This document shows positions 14,601 to 21,112 of a DNA stretch of 34,490 nt, one piece after another. Position numbers and translations under genes: made by a program. This stretch comes from CAYMUC01 sp964393535. GTDB taxonomy: Bacteria > Actinomycetota > Acidimicrobiia > Acidimicrobiales > Ilumatobacteraceae. The stretch covers positions 1 through 34,490 of the forward strand of contig CAYMUC010000019.1 in assembly GCA_964393535.1 (NCBI GenBank), in the 5' to 3' direction. The notes beneath the pieces are model-generated. The model made no database searches and was not told the origin of the DNA. It was given only the letters and a program-made list of their open reading frames with translations. Each line of letters starts with the position of its first letter. Position 1 is the first letter of the stretch.

Positions 14601-15740
14601 TCAACGGAACACGCGGCGGGCCGCCAACTCGCATCCCTGCGACAGCGCAGTCAACTTGCCCCACACCACATCAGGGTCGATGTTCTGAATGCCCACGTGA
14701 ACCGAGAAACCACAGTCCACACCCGCCATGAGGCGCTCGGGGTCCACCACGGTGGCCCACTGCTGCAGGCGTTGCGCCACCAGTTCCGGATGCTCGATGT
14801 AGTTGGACTGCGGTTCGATGACCCCGGGGCAGATCACCTTGTCGGCCGGCACACCCACCTCGGCCAGCACGGCCCACTCGTGAGCATGGCGCGGGTTCGC
14901 GCCCTCGAACAGCACGGTCTGAGGCTTCGCTCCCCACACCAGGTCGATGATGTCGGTGATCGGTACGTCGTGATGATGTGGCCCCGGGTAGTTCCCCCAA
15001 CACAGATGCATTCGCAACTGATCGGCAGGAATGTTCCGAACGGCATGGTTCAACGCCTCGATGTTCACGGCGATCGTGCGACGGAACTCGTCGAGATCCA
15101 TGTGGGCGTATGCCGAGTGACGGCCCATGGCCAGGTCGGGGCAGTCCAGTTGCACCGTGGCTCCGGCCGCCGCGATGGCCTCGTACTCGTGGCGCATCGC
15201 CTCGGCGATGGCGAACACGTACTCCTCGTGGGTGGCGTAGTACTCATTGCCGAAGAACAGCGAGATCACCCCCGGTGACGCCGCCGACGAGAACATGCGT
15301 CGGGCGCCCGTCGCGCTGGCGGCCCGTGACAGCTCGGCCATGTCGTCGACCGCCGCCTGAGGGTCGACCACGGTGATGGGCCCGGTGCAGGCAGGTGCCG
15401 ACCGCTTACGTCGCCCTGGGTTCTCGGCCACACGCGCCGCACTGCGGGGATAGTCGACAAGGTCCTGGAAGAAGTAACTCTGCACCGACTCGCCAGCGAA
15501 GCCCGACAAGCGGTCCTTCACGTAGGTGGCGTAGGAGGGCTTGGACATCTCGCCGTCGTTGATCACCGTGATGCCGGCATCGGTCTGGCGTTGCACCATC
15601 TCGGTCACCGCAGCAGAGATGCGCTGCTTGAGCGCCTCGTGGTCCAAGGGAATGCCATCGCCCACCGCCCACATCCACTGGATCAGATCGTCGGGCCTGG
15701 GGAGGCTGCCGGTGTGGGTACTGGCGATCTCACGGGTCAT
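14601..15740 (-). CDS. MetE-like cobalamin-independent methyltransferase domain protein
   Basis: A 379-residue protein resembling only the C-terminal catalytic half of MetE (full MetE is about 750 residues). The zinc ligands are conserved: H245-x-C247 in 'MHLCWGNYPG', E279 in 'LFEGAN', and C343 in 'GVDCGF'. The start 'STHTGSLPRP' is typical of the stand-alone family. Members transfer methyl or alkyl groups to thiols such as homocysteine, or act on other thiols such as coenzyme M. Without the N-terminal domain, folate-dependent methionine synthesis is uncertain. The start ATG 15740 follows GAGGAG. It converges with the hydrolase (3-nt gap) and diverges from the VOC operon. Confidence 0.88.
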   Translation of the reverse strand: MTREIASTHTGSLPRPDDLIQWMWAVGDGIPLDHEALKQRISAAVTEMVQRQTDAGITVINDGEMSKPSYATYVKDRLSGFAGESVQSYFFQDLVDYPRSAARVAENPGRRKRSAPACTGPITVVDPQAAVDDMAELSRAASATGARRMFSSAASPGVISLFFGNEYYATHEEYVFAIAEAMRHEYEAIAAAGATVQLDCPDLAMGRHSAYAHMDLDEFRRTIAVNIEALNHAVRNIPADQLRMHLCWGNYPGPHHHDVPITDIIDLVWGAKPQTVLFEGANPRHAHEWAVLAEVGVPADKVICPGVIEPQSNYIEHPELVAQRLQQWATVVDPERLMAGVDCGFSVHVGIQNIDPDVVWGKLTALSQGCELAARRVFR

Positions 15741-15773
15741 GTCATGCGCTCCTCAGGGGGGTGGCTCGGCCCG

Positions 15774-15793
15774 GCACGGACTGTACGCCGTGC
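15774..15793. promoter_or_regulatory. Inverted repeat in MetE-like / VOC divergent spacer
   Basis: GCACGG-N8-CCGTGC is a perfect 6-bp-arm inverted repeat within the 105-bp spacer (15741-15845) between two divergent genes. It lies about 35 nt from the MetE-like start and 52 nt from the VOC start, so a bound dimer could affect both. The VOC gene has its own GGGGAGAG ribosome site at 15835-15842. The regulator is unknown. Confidence 0.3.
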
Positions 15794-15845
15794 GGTAGCG
15801 TGACCATCCAGCGGACAGCCCGTTCATCACCACCGGGGAGAGATC

Positions 15846-16379
15846 ATGACCACGGCACCCTTGGCCCAGCGACTGCACCACACCGCCTACGTCACCAAGG
15901 ATCAGGAAGCCACCCGTGCTTTCTACGAGGACATCCTCGGCTTCCCTCTCCTGGCCACATGGTCCGAGGCGGATGAGTTGTTCGGAGCGGTGCGCGTGTA
16001 CTGCCACACGTTCTTCGGTCTCGCAGACGGCAGTGCGCTGGCGTTCTTCCAGTTCGCCAACAAAGAGGATCAGGACCTGTTCGATCCCGACCTGGTGCCG
16101 TCGCCGTTCCGCCACATCGCGCTGAAGACGACCGCCGAGGGTCAGGCCGATCTCGAGGCTCGTCTGAAGGCCGCCAGCTGGAAGCCCGAGGGCACCTACG
16201 TGCTGGAGCATGGCTACTGCCGCTCGCTGTACACCGAGGACCCCAACGGCATGCTGCTCGAGTTCACCGTGGACGTGCCCCACGTGGACGAGATCGCTCG
16301 CGATCGTGCCGCCGATGCACACGAGACGCTGCGCCGCTGGTTGGCCGGGGATCACACCAGTAACAACACCTACCGCTGA
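15846..16379 (+). CDS. VOC-family (glyoxalase/extradiol-like) protein
   Basis: A 177-residue protein made of one vicinal-oxygen-chelate module pair. 'RLHHTAYVTKDQEATRAFYEDILGF' opens the first beta-alpha-beta unit, 'FRHIALKT' the second, and 'YTEDPNGMLLEFTVD' carries the C-terminal Glu. His in 'HHTAY' and 'FRHIAL' together with that Glu give a plausible metal site. Such proteins act as lyases, dioxygenases, isomerases or epimerases. It is first in an operon with a CoA transferase (8-nt gap) and a citrate-synthase-fold lyase, so a step on the same organic acid is likely. The exact reaction cannot be read from sequence. Confidence 0.88.
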   Translation: MTTAPLAQRLHHTAYVTKDQEATRAFYEDILGFPLLATWSEADELFGAVRVYCHTFFGLADGSALAFFQFANKEDQDLFDPDLVPSPFRHIALKTTAEGQADLEARLKAASWKPEGTYVLEHGYCRSLYTEDPNGMLLEFTVDVPHVDEIARDRAADAHETLRRWLAGDHTSNNTYR

Positions 16380-16387
16380 TCCGCCCC

Positions 16388-17584
16388 ATGACGGATCCCA
16401 ACTCACAGGCTGCTCGCCGGGTGGACGAACTCGTCGCCCGTGACGCAGCCACAGGGCCTCTCGCCGGACTGCTCGTGGCCGATTTGTCGCGCGTGCTGGC
16501 TGGGCCGTACTGCTCCATGCTGCTGGCCGACATGGGTGCCACCGTGGTGAAGGTGGAAAGCGCTGGCGGCGATGACACCCGTACGTGGATGCCCCCCGAG
16601 AAAGACGGTGTGTCCACCTACTACCTGTCGATCAACCGCAACAAGCGGTCCATCGTGTTGGACTTCAAGAACACCGACGACATCGCCGTGGTGCAGGAGT
16701 TGCTGCGTCGGGCCGACGTGGCCATCGAGAATTTCAAGCACGGTGCTCTGGCGAAGTTCGGTCTCGACTACGACCATGCCCAAGCGCTGAACCCGGGGCT
16801 GATCTACCTGTCCATCACCGGCTTCGGCACCGCTGGTGGGGCCTCGATTCCCGGCTATGACCTCGTGGTGCAGGCCGTCTCGGGCCTCATGAGTCTCACC
16901 GGCGAATCCGACGGTCCGGCGTTGCGGGCGGGCATCTCGGTGTTCGACGTCATGACCGGTCTGCACGGCACCATCGGTGTGCTGGCGGCTCTGGCCCATC
17001 GCAACGCAACGGGCGAGGGACAGCACGTGGAGGTGAACCTGCTGTCCTCGGCACTGTCGGGACTGGTGAACCAGACCGCCGCCTACACCGCCGGTGGCGT
17101 GGTGCCGGTGCGTATGGGCAACGCGCACCCCAGCGTGTACCCGTACCAGACCATGCCCACCAAGGACCGGGACGTGATCATCACGGCCGCCAACGACCGC
17201 CAGTTCCAGGCGTTGTGCGCGGTGCTGGGTATCCCCGAGGTGGCCGAGGATCCTCGCTTCGCGCTGAACGCCGATCGCACCGCCAATCGTGATCAGTTGC
17301 ATCCGATACTGATCGAGCGTCTGGCGCAATGGTCGGCCGACGACCTGTTCGTGGCCCTCAACAACGCTGGCGTGCCGTGCGGTCCCATCAACTCCATTCG
17401 TGAGGGCATCGAACTGGCGGAGCGTCTGGGTCTGCAACCCCGGGTGACTCTGGGTAAGGGCGACCGACAGGTGGACCTCGTGCGCAACCCCATCACGTTC
17501 AGTTCCACACAGGTGTCGTACCGCCTTCCGCCCCCGCAACTGGGCGAGCACAGCGACGAGATCAGGGAGTGGTTGCAGTCATGA
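16388..17584 (+). CDS. CaiB/BaiF (family III) CoA transferase
   Basis: A 398-residue family III CoA transferase of normal length. It begins with 'LLVADLSRVLAGPYCSMLLADMGATVVKVE', the standard nucleotide-fold start. The catalytic Asp is D187 in 'GISVFDVMTGLHG', the residue that forms the mixed anhydride in formyl-CoA transferase. The small-domain return segment 'FSSTQVSYRLPPPQLGEHSDEI' closes the protein. It moves CoA between carboxylic acids in the cytoplasm. The stop overlaps the next gene's start (ATGA), which codes for a citryl-CoA-lyase-like protein. A CoA transfer followed by C-C cleavage of the product is the simplest joint role. Confidence 0.95.
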   Translation: MTDPNSQAARRVDELVARDAATGPLAGLLVADLSRVLAGPYCSMLLADMGATVVKVESAGGDDTRTWMPPEKDGVSTYYLSINRNKRSIVLDFKNTDDIAVVQELLRRADVAIENFKHGALAKFGLDYDHAQALNPGLIYLSITGFGTAGGASIPGYDLVVQAVSGLMSLTGESDGPALRAGISVFDVMTGLHGTIGVLAALAHRNATGEGQHVEVNLLSSALSGLVNQTAAYTAGGVVPVRMGNAHPSVYPYQTMPTKDRDVIITAANDRQFQALCAVLGIPEVAEDPRFALNADRTANRDQLHPILIERLAQWSADDLFVALNNAGVPCGPINSIREGIELAERLGLQPRVTLGKGDRQVDLVRNPITFSSTQVSYRLPPPQLGEHSDEIREWLQS

Positions 17585-18381
17585 GTGAGAACATGCCCAC
17601 GTACCGCTCGGGTCTGGGAGCCTCGGACCGCGATCACATCTGGCTGTTGGGTCACGAACTTGCACCCGAACTCATGGGGCAGGTGTCCTTCGGCGAACTC
17701 GCCTACTGGATGATGCTGAAGCGGCGCCCGACGCCCGAGCAACTCGTCATGTTCGAGGCCGTGTTGGCGGCACTGGCCGACCACGGGTTCACGCCCACAG
17801 CCATCGCCGCTCGTCTCACCTACCTCAGCGCACCCGACTCGTTGCAGGGTGCTCTCGCCGCAGGTCTGTTGGGTGGTGGTTCACGGTTTCTGGGTGTCAC
17901 CGAGAACACGGCGCACTACCTGGCCCGCGTGTTGGCCGACCTCGACGAAGTGCCCACCGACGACGCCGGGTGGGACACCGTGGCACTCGAGGCCGTGCGG
18001 GCCACGGCGTCGGCCAAGCAGTTCGTGCCTGGTCTCGGGCATCCGGTGCACAAGATCACCGACCCCCGCACGCCGGTGCTGTTCGCGCTGGCGCGCCAGC
18101 ACGGCCAGTTCGGGCCGCATCTCAGCTTGTACGAGGCCATCGGCCGCGTGCATCAGCAGGTGTTGGGTAAGGAACTCCCCTTGAACGGTGCCGGTGTCTG
18201 CGGTGCGGTGTTGGCCGACATCCACATACCCCAAGGCGTCATTCGCGGGGTTGCGTTATTGGCTCGTTGCGCCGGTCTGCTGGGTCAGTTGGCCGAGGAG
18301 ATGGCCGACCCGGTGGCCATGGACATGTACATGAACATCGATCGCAACACCGACTACGTCCCGCCTACGTCGAGCGTGTGA
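17581..18381 (+). CDS. Citryl-CoA-lyase-like citrate synthase homologue
   Basis: A 266-residue protein of the citrate synthase fold, well short of citrate synthase (about 370-430) and close to stand-alone citryl-CoA lyases. It keeps 'GLGHPVHKITDPR' (residues 151-163, H154), followed by 'TPVLFALA'. It also has 'NGAGVCGAVLADI' (202-214), where N202 and D213 align roughly with the second His/Asp region. The N-terminal domain of full citrate synthase is missing. The family cleaves citryl-CoA to acetyl-CoA and oxaloacetate. Coupling to the preceding CoA transferase (ATGA overlap) suggests cleavage of an acid activated by that enzyme, such as citrate, citramalate or a related hydroxy acid. ATG 17581 was chosen over the in-frame GTG 17569. 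Confidence 0.85.
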   Translation: MSENMPTYRSGLGASDRDHIWLLGHELAPELMGQVSFGELAYWMMLKRRPTPEQLVMFEAVLAALADHGFTPTAIAARLTYLSAPDSLQGALAAGLLGGGSRFLGVTENTAHYLARVLADLDEVPTDDAGWDTVALEAVRATASAKQFVPGLGHPVHKITDPRTPVLFALARQHGQFGPHLSLYEAIGRVHQQVLGKELPLNGAGVCGAVLADIHIPQGVIRGVALLARCAGLLGQLAEEMADPVAMDMYMNIDRNTDYVPPTSSV

Positions 18382-18386
18382 GACAA

Positions 18387-18407
18387 CGGTCACAGACATC
18401 GTGACCG
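18387..18407. promoter_or_regulatory. Inverted repeat CGGTCAC-N7-GTGACCG
   Basis: Perfect 7-bp arms with a 7-bp spacer begin 6 nt after the lyase stop codon. It could act as a weak hairpin for the upstream operon. It also shares the CGGTCA half-site with a second palindrome 44 bp downstream, which argues for protein binding. No T-run follows. Confidence 0.45.
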
Positions 18408-18430
18408 CAGGTTGGTAACTTGCCCGCACT

Positions 18431-18448
18431 CCGGTCAGTGGTGACCGG
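18431..18448. promoter_or_regulatory. Inverted repeat CCGGTCA-N4-TGACCGG
   Basis: Perfect 7-bp arms with a 4-bp spacer end about 20 nt before the membrane protein start at 18469. It has the same half-site as the repeat at 18387-18407. Its position directly before the AAGGGGG ribosome site suits an operator blocking transcription or a hairpin near the ribosome site. Confidence 0.45.
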
Positions 18449-18468
18449 CGATGAAGGGGGTTACATCC

Positions 18469-19032
18469 ATGGCGAGTTCTGCTCCAGGTCAGACGTCGTT
18501 GCGGTGGCGGCGATGGGTCGATGCGCACCCTGTGGGTTCCATCGCTCTCGTCGGCGTCATCGCCACCCAGCTCGGCACCTACTTCGGCTACGTGTTCCCG
18601 GCCATTGGCCTGCCCACGTTGCCGTGGCCCATGTACAACGGTGCGTTGGCGTTGGGCATCAACGGCCCCAGTTGGGGCAACTACTTCACCGACGGCTCGA
18701 ATGCCGCGGGAATGTTCTTCGCCGGTCAGGCACTGCACTTCGTGAACGGCATCGTGTTCGCCATGCTGTTCGGCCTCATCGCACGGCATTCGCTGCCGTT
18801 CTCGGGTAAGACCAACATCGGCAACATCTCCAAGGGCCTGCTGTACGGCGTCATCATGACCATCATCAGCGCCGGTCTGCTGGTGCCCTACGCCTATGTG
18901 GCCGAGCAGGGCTACGGCTTCTTCCTGTTCGACGGCCCCGACGGTTGGAAGTTGCCCGCCGGCATCCTCATCTGGCACCTCATCTACGGCTACTTCCTCG
19001 GGGCGCTCTACCAGCCCACCGACGAAGACTGA
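18469..19032 (+). CDS. Four-helix membrane protein of unknown function
   Basis: A 187-residue protein I do not recognise. A short basic N-terminus ('RWRRWVDAHP') precedes four hydrophobic segments, roughly residues 22-50, 78-105, 119-145 and 158-180. Polar or charged residues are rare inside them, but several His and Tyr lie at helix edges ('QALHFVNG', 'IWHLIYGYF'). There is a Gly/Asn-rich loop ('ALGINGPSWGNYFTDG') between helices 1 and 2. I see no enzyme motif. I chose ATG 18469 for the AAGGGGG site; ATG 18451 is in frame and possible. Two related palindromes lie just upstream and a strong hairpin just downstream, so it is probably its own transcription unit. Confidence 0.8.
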   Translation: MASSAPGQTSLRWRRWVDAHPVGSIALVGVIATQLGTYFGYVFPAIGLPTLPWPMYNGALALGINGPSWGNYFTDGSNAAGMFFAGQALHFVNGIVFAMLFGLIARHSLPFSGKTNIGNISKGLLYGVIMTIISAGLLVPYAYVAEQGYGFFLFDGPDGWKLPAGILIWHLIYGYFLGALYQPTDED

Positions 19033-19054
19033 CATCGTTCATCCTCGTTGTTGC

Positions 19055-19086
19055 GGGGGTCCGGTCGGTTCGCCGATCGGGCCCCC
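19055..19086 (+). terminator. Hairpin terminator with UUCG loop
   Basis: The 14-nt left arm (19055-19068) pairs along its whole length with the right arm (19073-19086) around a TTCG loop, using two G-U wobbles that exist only in the plus-strand RNA. It lies 22 nt after the membrane protein stop. No U-run follows, as is common in high-GC actinobacteria. On the minus strand the two wobbles become A-C mismatches, so it should work best on plus-strand transcripts. Confidence 0.65.
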
Positions 19087-19108
19087 CGTCGCGTTCCGGC
19101 GGGACCTG

Positions 19109-19858
19109 TCACGCCTTTTCGGGAAAGCCCGAGAACGCTCGCAGCATCTTGGCGTCGGCGGTTCGTTCGCCGTGGGCGTCGCGCAGGGTCAGCGTGCGCT
19201 GCACCCCGTGGGCCTCGTGCCCGAGGTGTCGTAGGGCCCACACCGTGAACAACGGCGGACGGTGCTCGCGGGGGATCACCACCACCTCGCCCGCCACCGT
19301 CAAGGCGCATTCGTCTGCCACGGTGTGCATGCGGTCCCGCGCATCGGCATCGCCGCACACCACCAGCCAACCATGCCGGTGGAGATGGTGGCGTCCGGTG
19401 TGGACATAGGCCTCGAGTCCGCCTCGCGTCTCCATGCGGGCCCTCGCGCGTTGTTCGTCGTGGGCGTGGGTGGCGGTACCGGGTGGAAAGTACGGCGGGG
19501 TGCCGGTCATCAGATCGAAGGGCCCACCGAGGTCGGCCATCACGGTGTCGTCACGGAAGTCCCCGTGGCGAATGTCCACCCGGTGGCCCAGGTGGTTGTG
19601 CTGCACATTGCGGCGCAGTAGTTCGAACGACACATCCTGCACCTCGACCCCCACGAGGTGCGCCTGAGGGGCCGACCACGCCAGATGCAGCAGCACCGAA
19701 CCGAGACCGCATCCCAGGTCCAGCACACGAGTCGGTGCGGGGCACACCTGCATGGCCACCCACGCCGTGATGACATCGTCGGACGAGAAGCGGTGACCCT
19801 TGCGTCGTTGGAACACCTCCACCTCGGCCGTCAGCCGATCGAGGGTGACGTCGGACAA
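19109..19858 (-). CDS. Small-domain SAM methyltransferase (TrmN6-like)
   Basis: A 249-residue class I methyltransferase. The SAM loop is 'VLDLGCGLGSV' (45-55), the acidic strand end 'VGVEVQD', and the catalytic-type motif 'TGTPPYF' at 118-124. Here Thr replaces the Asn of the usual N-P-P-Y found in N6-adenine and glutamine methyltransferases. Organisation resembles TrmN6, which methylates A37 of tRNA-Val. The missing Asn makes the target uncertain. The start is TTG 19858; the upstream frame contains no ATG or GTG before the ACP stop. It lies 64 nt downstream of the ACP gene on the same strand and may be the last gene of that operon. Confidence 0.82.
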   Translation of the reverse strand: MSDVTLDRLTAEVEVFQRRKGHRFSSDDVITAWVAMQVCPAPTRVLDLGCGLGSVLLHLAWSAPQAHLVGVEVQDVSFELLRRNVQHNHLGHRVDIRHGDFRDDTVMADLGGPFDLMTGTPPYFPPGTATHAHDEQRARARMETRGGLEAYVHTGRHHLHRHGWLVVCGDADARDRMHTVADECALTVAGEVVVIPREHRPPLFTVWALRHLGHEAHGVQRTLTLRDAHGERTADAKMLRAFSGFPEKA

Positions 19859-19922
19859 TTCGTCGGTGGTATCGGCTTCGGCGGCGATTCTGTGAACGGT
19901 AGCGGGGCGCGGGACCCTGCGA

Positions 19923-20165
19923 TCATGCGCGCCTGCTGGCGACGTAGTCGATCAGCGAGCCGTAGGTGGCGACCAAGGCGTAATCAGACTCGGGAACGTC
20001 CACCCCGCTACCGCGGTGCACCGCGGCCAGCAGGTGGAGGAAGTCGAGTGAGTCGAGGCGTGCGTTGCTACGCAGTTCGTCGTCGTGGCCGAAGGTCGAT
20101 GGGTCGAGGTCGGGTGCCACCTCGGTGATGGCGTCGTCGACGATGCGTCGGGCGTCGATGGTCAT
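19923..20165 (-). CDS. Free-standing acyl carrier protein
   Basis: An 80-residue ACP. The phosphopantetheine attachment Ser is S39 in 'RLDSLDFLHLL', and helix 3/4 landmarks 'GVDVPESDY' and 'YGSLIDYV' match typical ACPs. It is acidic and of normal length. The holo form would carry an acyl group as a thioester. It overlaps the E2 gene by 4 nt (ATGA) and is the fifth gene of the acyl-CoA synthetase/E1/E2 operon rather than part of a fatty acid synthesis cluster. Position makes it the likely acceptor of the acyl group formed by E1/E2 or by the synthetase. This is inference, but the co-translation signal is strong. Confidence 0.92.
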   Translation of the reverse strand: MTIDARRIVDDAITEVAPDLDPSTFGHDDELRSNARLDSLDFLHLLAAVHRGSGVDVPESDYALVATYGSLIDYVASRRA

Positions 20166-21112
20166 GGGAGATGCACCTCGGCAAGTCGGGCTGCCAGTCG
20201 TTCGAGGAACCGGGCCGCCACCAGACCGTCGAGCGCGCGGTGATCGCCGGCCACGCTCACGTCCACCACGGGTGCCACGACGATGTTCCCGTCACGCACG
20301 ATCGGTTCAGGTCGGACTCGTCCGAACCCCACCAAGGCCACCTGTGGAGGGTGGATCACACCGGCGACCGAGTCGGCACCCAGATCACCCAACGCCGTCA
20401 CCGTGAGCGACGCTGCGCTCACGTCGCCCGACCGTAACCGACCGCGCCGCACCCGGGTGACCGCGTCGTCGAGCGCCGCCATGACGCCCGTGGGTGTCAG
20501 CGAGTCGGCCGCCGTGATCGTCACCATCTCGATGCCGGCGGTGCGTCGCGCCACCACCACGCCGAGGTCCACCGCCGAGGACGCTTCGAAGTGATCGTTA
20601 CGCCACCAACCGTTCACCTCGGGTAGGTCGGCCGCGGCGGCCGCCGTGGCCCACAAGAGCACCGCCGTGACCACCAGTCGTTCTGCGGGTGGGCGCGCAG
20701 CATTGAACACGTCCACGCTGTGCGCCACTTCGGTGAGGTCGATGCGCCGGGAGACGTGAAAGTGCGGAATGTCGTGCCACGACCGGGTCATGAGTGCGGC
20801 GATGGCTCGCCGTTCGTCGCTCGGCTCGGCTGGCTGCTCAGCAAGTGGCGTTGGCTGTGGCCGTGCCTCGGGTTCCTCGCCGTCGTCGATGCGAGCGATG
20901 GGGGTTCCCACTGCCACACGAGTTCCTTCGGCCACCAGCAACTCCCGCACCACGCCGGGGTGGAACACCTCGACCTCGATGTCGGACTTGTCGGTTTCGA
21001 CCACGGCCACGATGTCGCCTCGCTTCACCGTGTCACCGGGCGCCACCAGCCACTGGTTCAACACGCCCTCGTCCATATCGGCCCCCAGCGACGGCATGGT
21101 GAACTCGCTCAT
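20162..21112 (-). CDS. 2-oxoacid dehydrogenase E2 acyltransferase (short form)
   Basis: A 316-residue E2. Residues 1-76 are one lipoyl domain with the lipoyl Lys K42 in 'ETDKSD'. A short Pro/Glu-rich linker (77-98) follows, then a catalytic domain from about 100 with H291-x3-D295-G in 'DHRALDG'. The E3/E1-binding peripheral domain (about 35 residues, normally between these parts) is not visible; only 'PSDERRAIAALMTRSW' remains before the catalytic fold. Normal E2 passes an acyl group from lipoate to CoA. The next gene is an ACP (ATGA overlap), so an ACP thiol may be the acceptor. ATG 21112 was chosen because it overlaps the E1-beta stop and starts the lipoyl domain exactly. Confidence 0.9.
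   Translation of the reverse strand: MSEFTMPSLGADMDEGVLNQWLVAPGDTVKRGDIVAVVETDKSDIEVEVFHPGVVRELLVAEGTRVAVGTPIARIDDGEEPEARPQPTPLAEQPAEPSDERRAIAALMTRSWHDIPHFHVSRRIDLTEVAHSVDVFNAARPPAERLVVTAVLLWATAAAAADLPEVNGWWRNDHFEASSAVDLGVVVARRTAGIEMVTITAADSLTPTGVMAALDDAVTRVRRGRLRSGDVSAASLTVTALGDLGADSVAGVIHPPQVALVGFGRVRPEPIVRDGNIVVAPVVDVSVAGDHRALDGLVAARFLERLAARLAEVHLP

Noticed and set aside
19055..19086. A riboswitch or structured non-coding RNA
   Set aside because: It is a single simple stem-loop located just after a stop codon between convergent genes; a terminator explains it fully.
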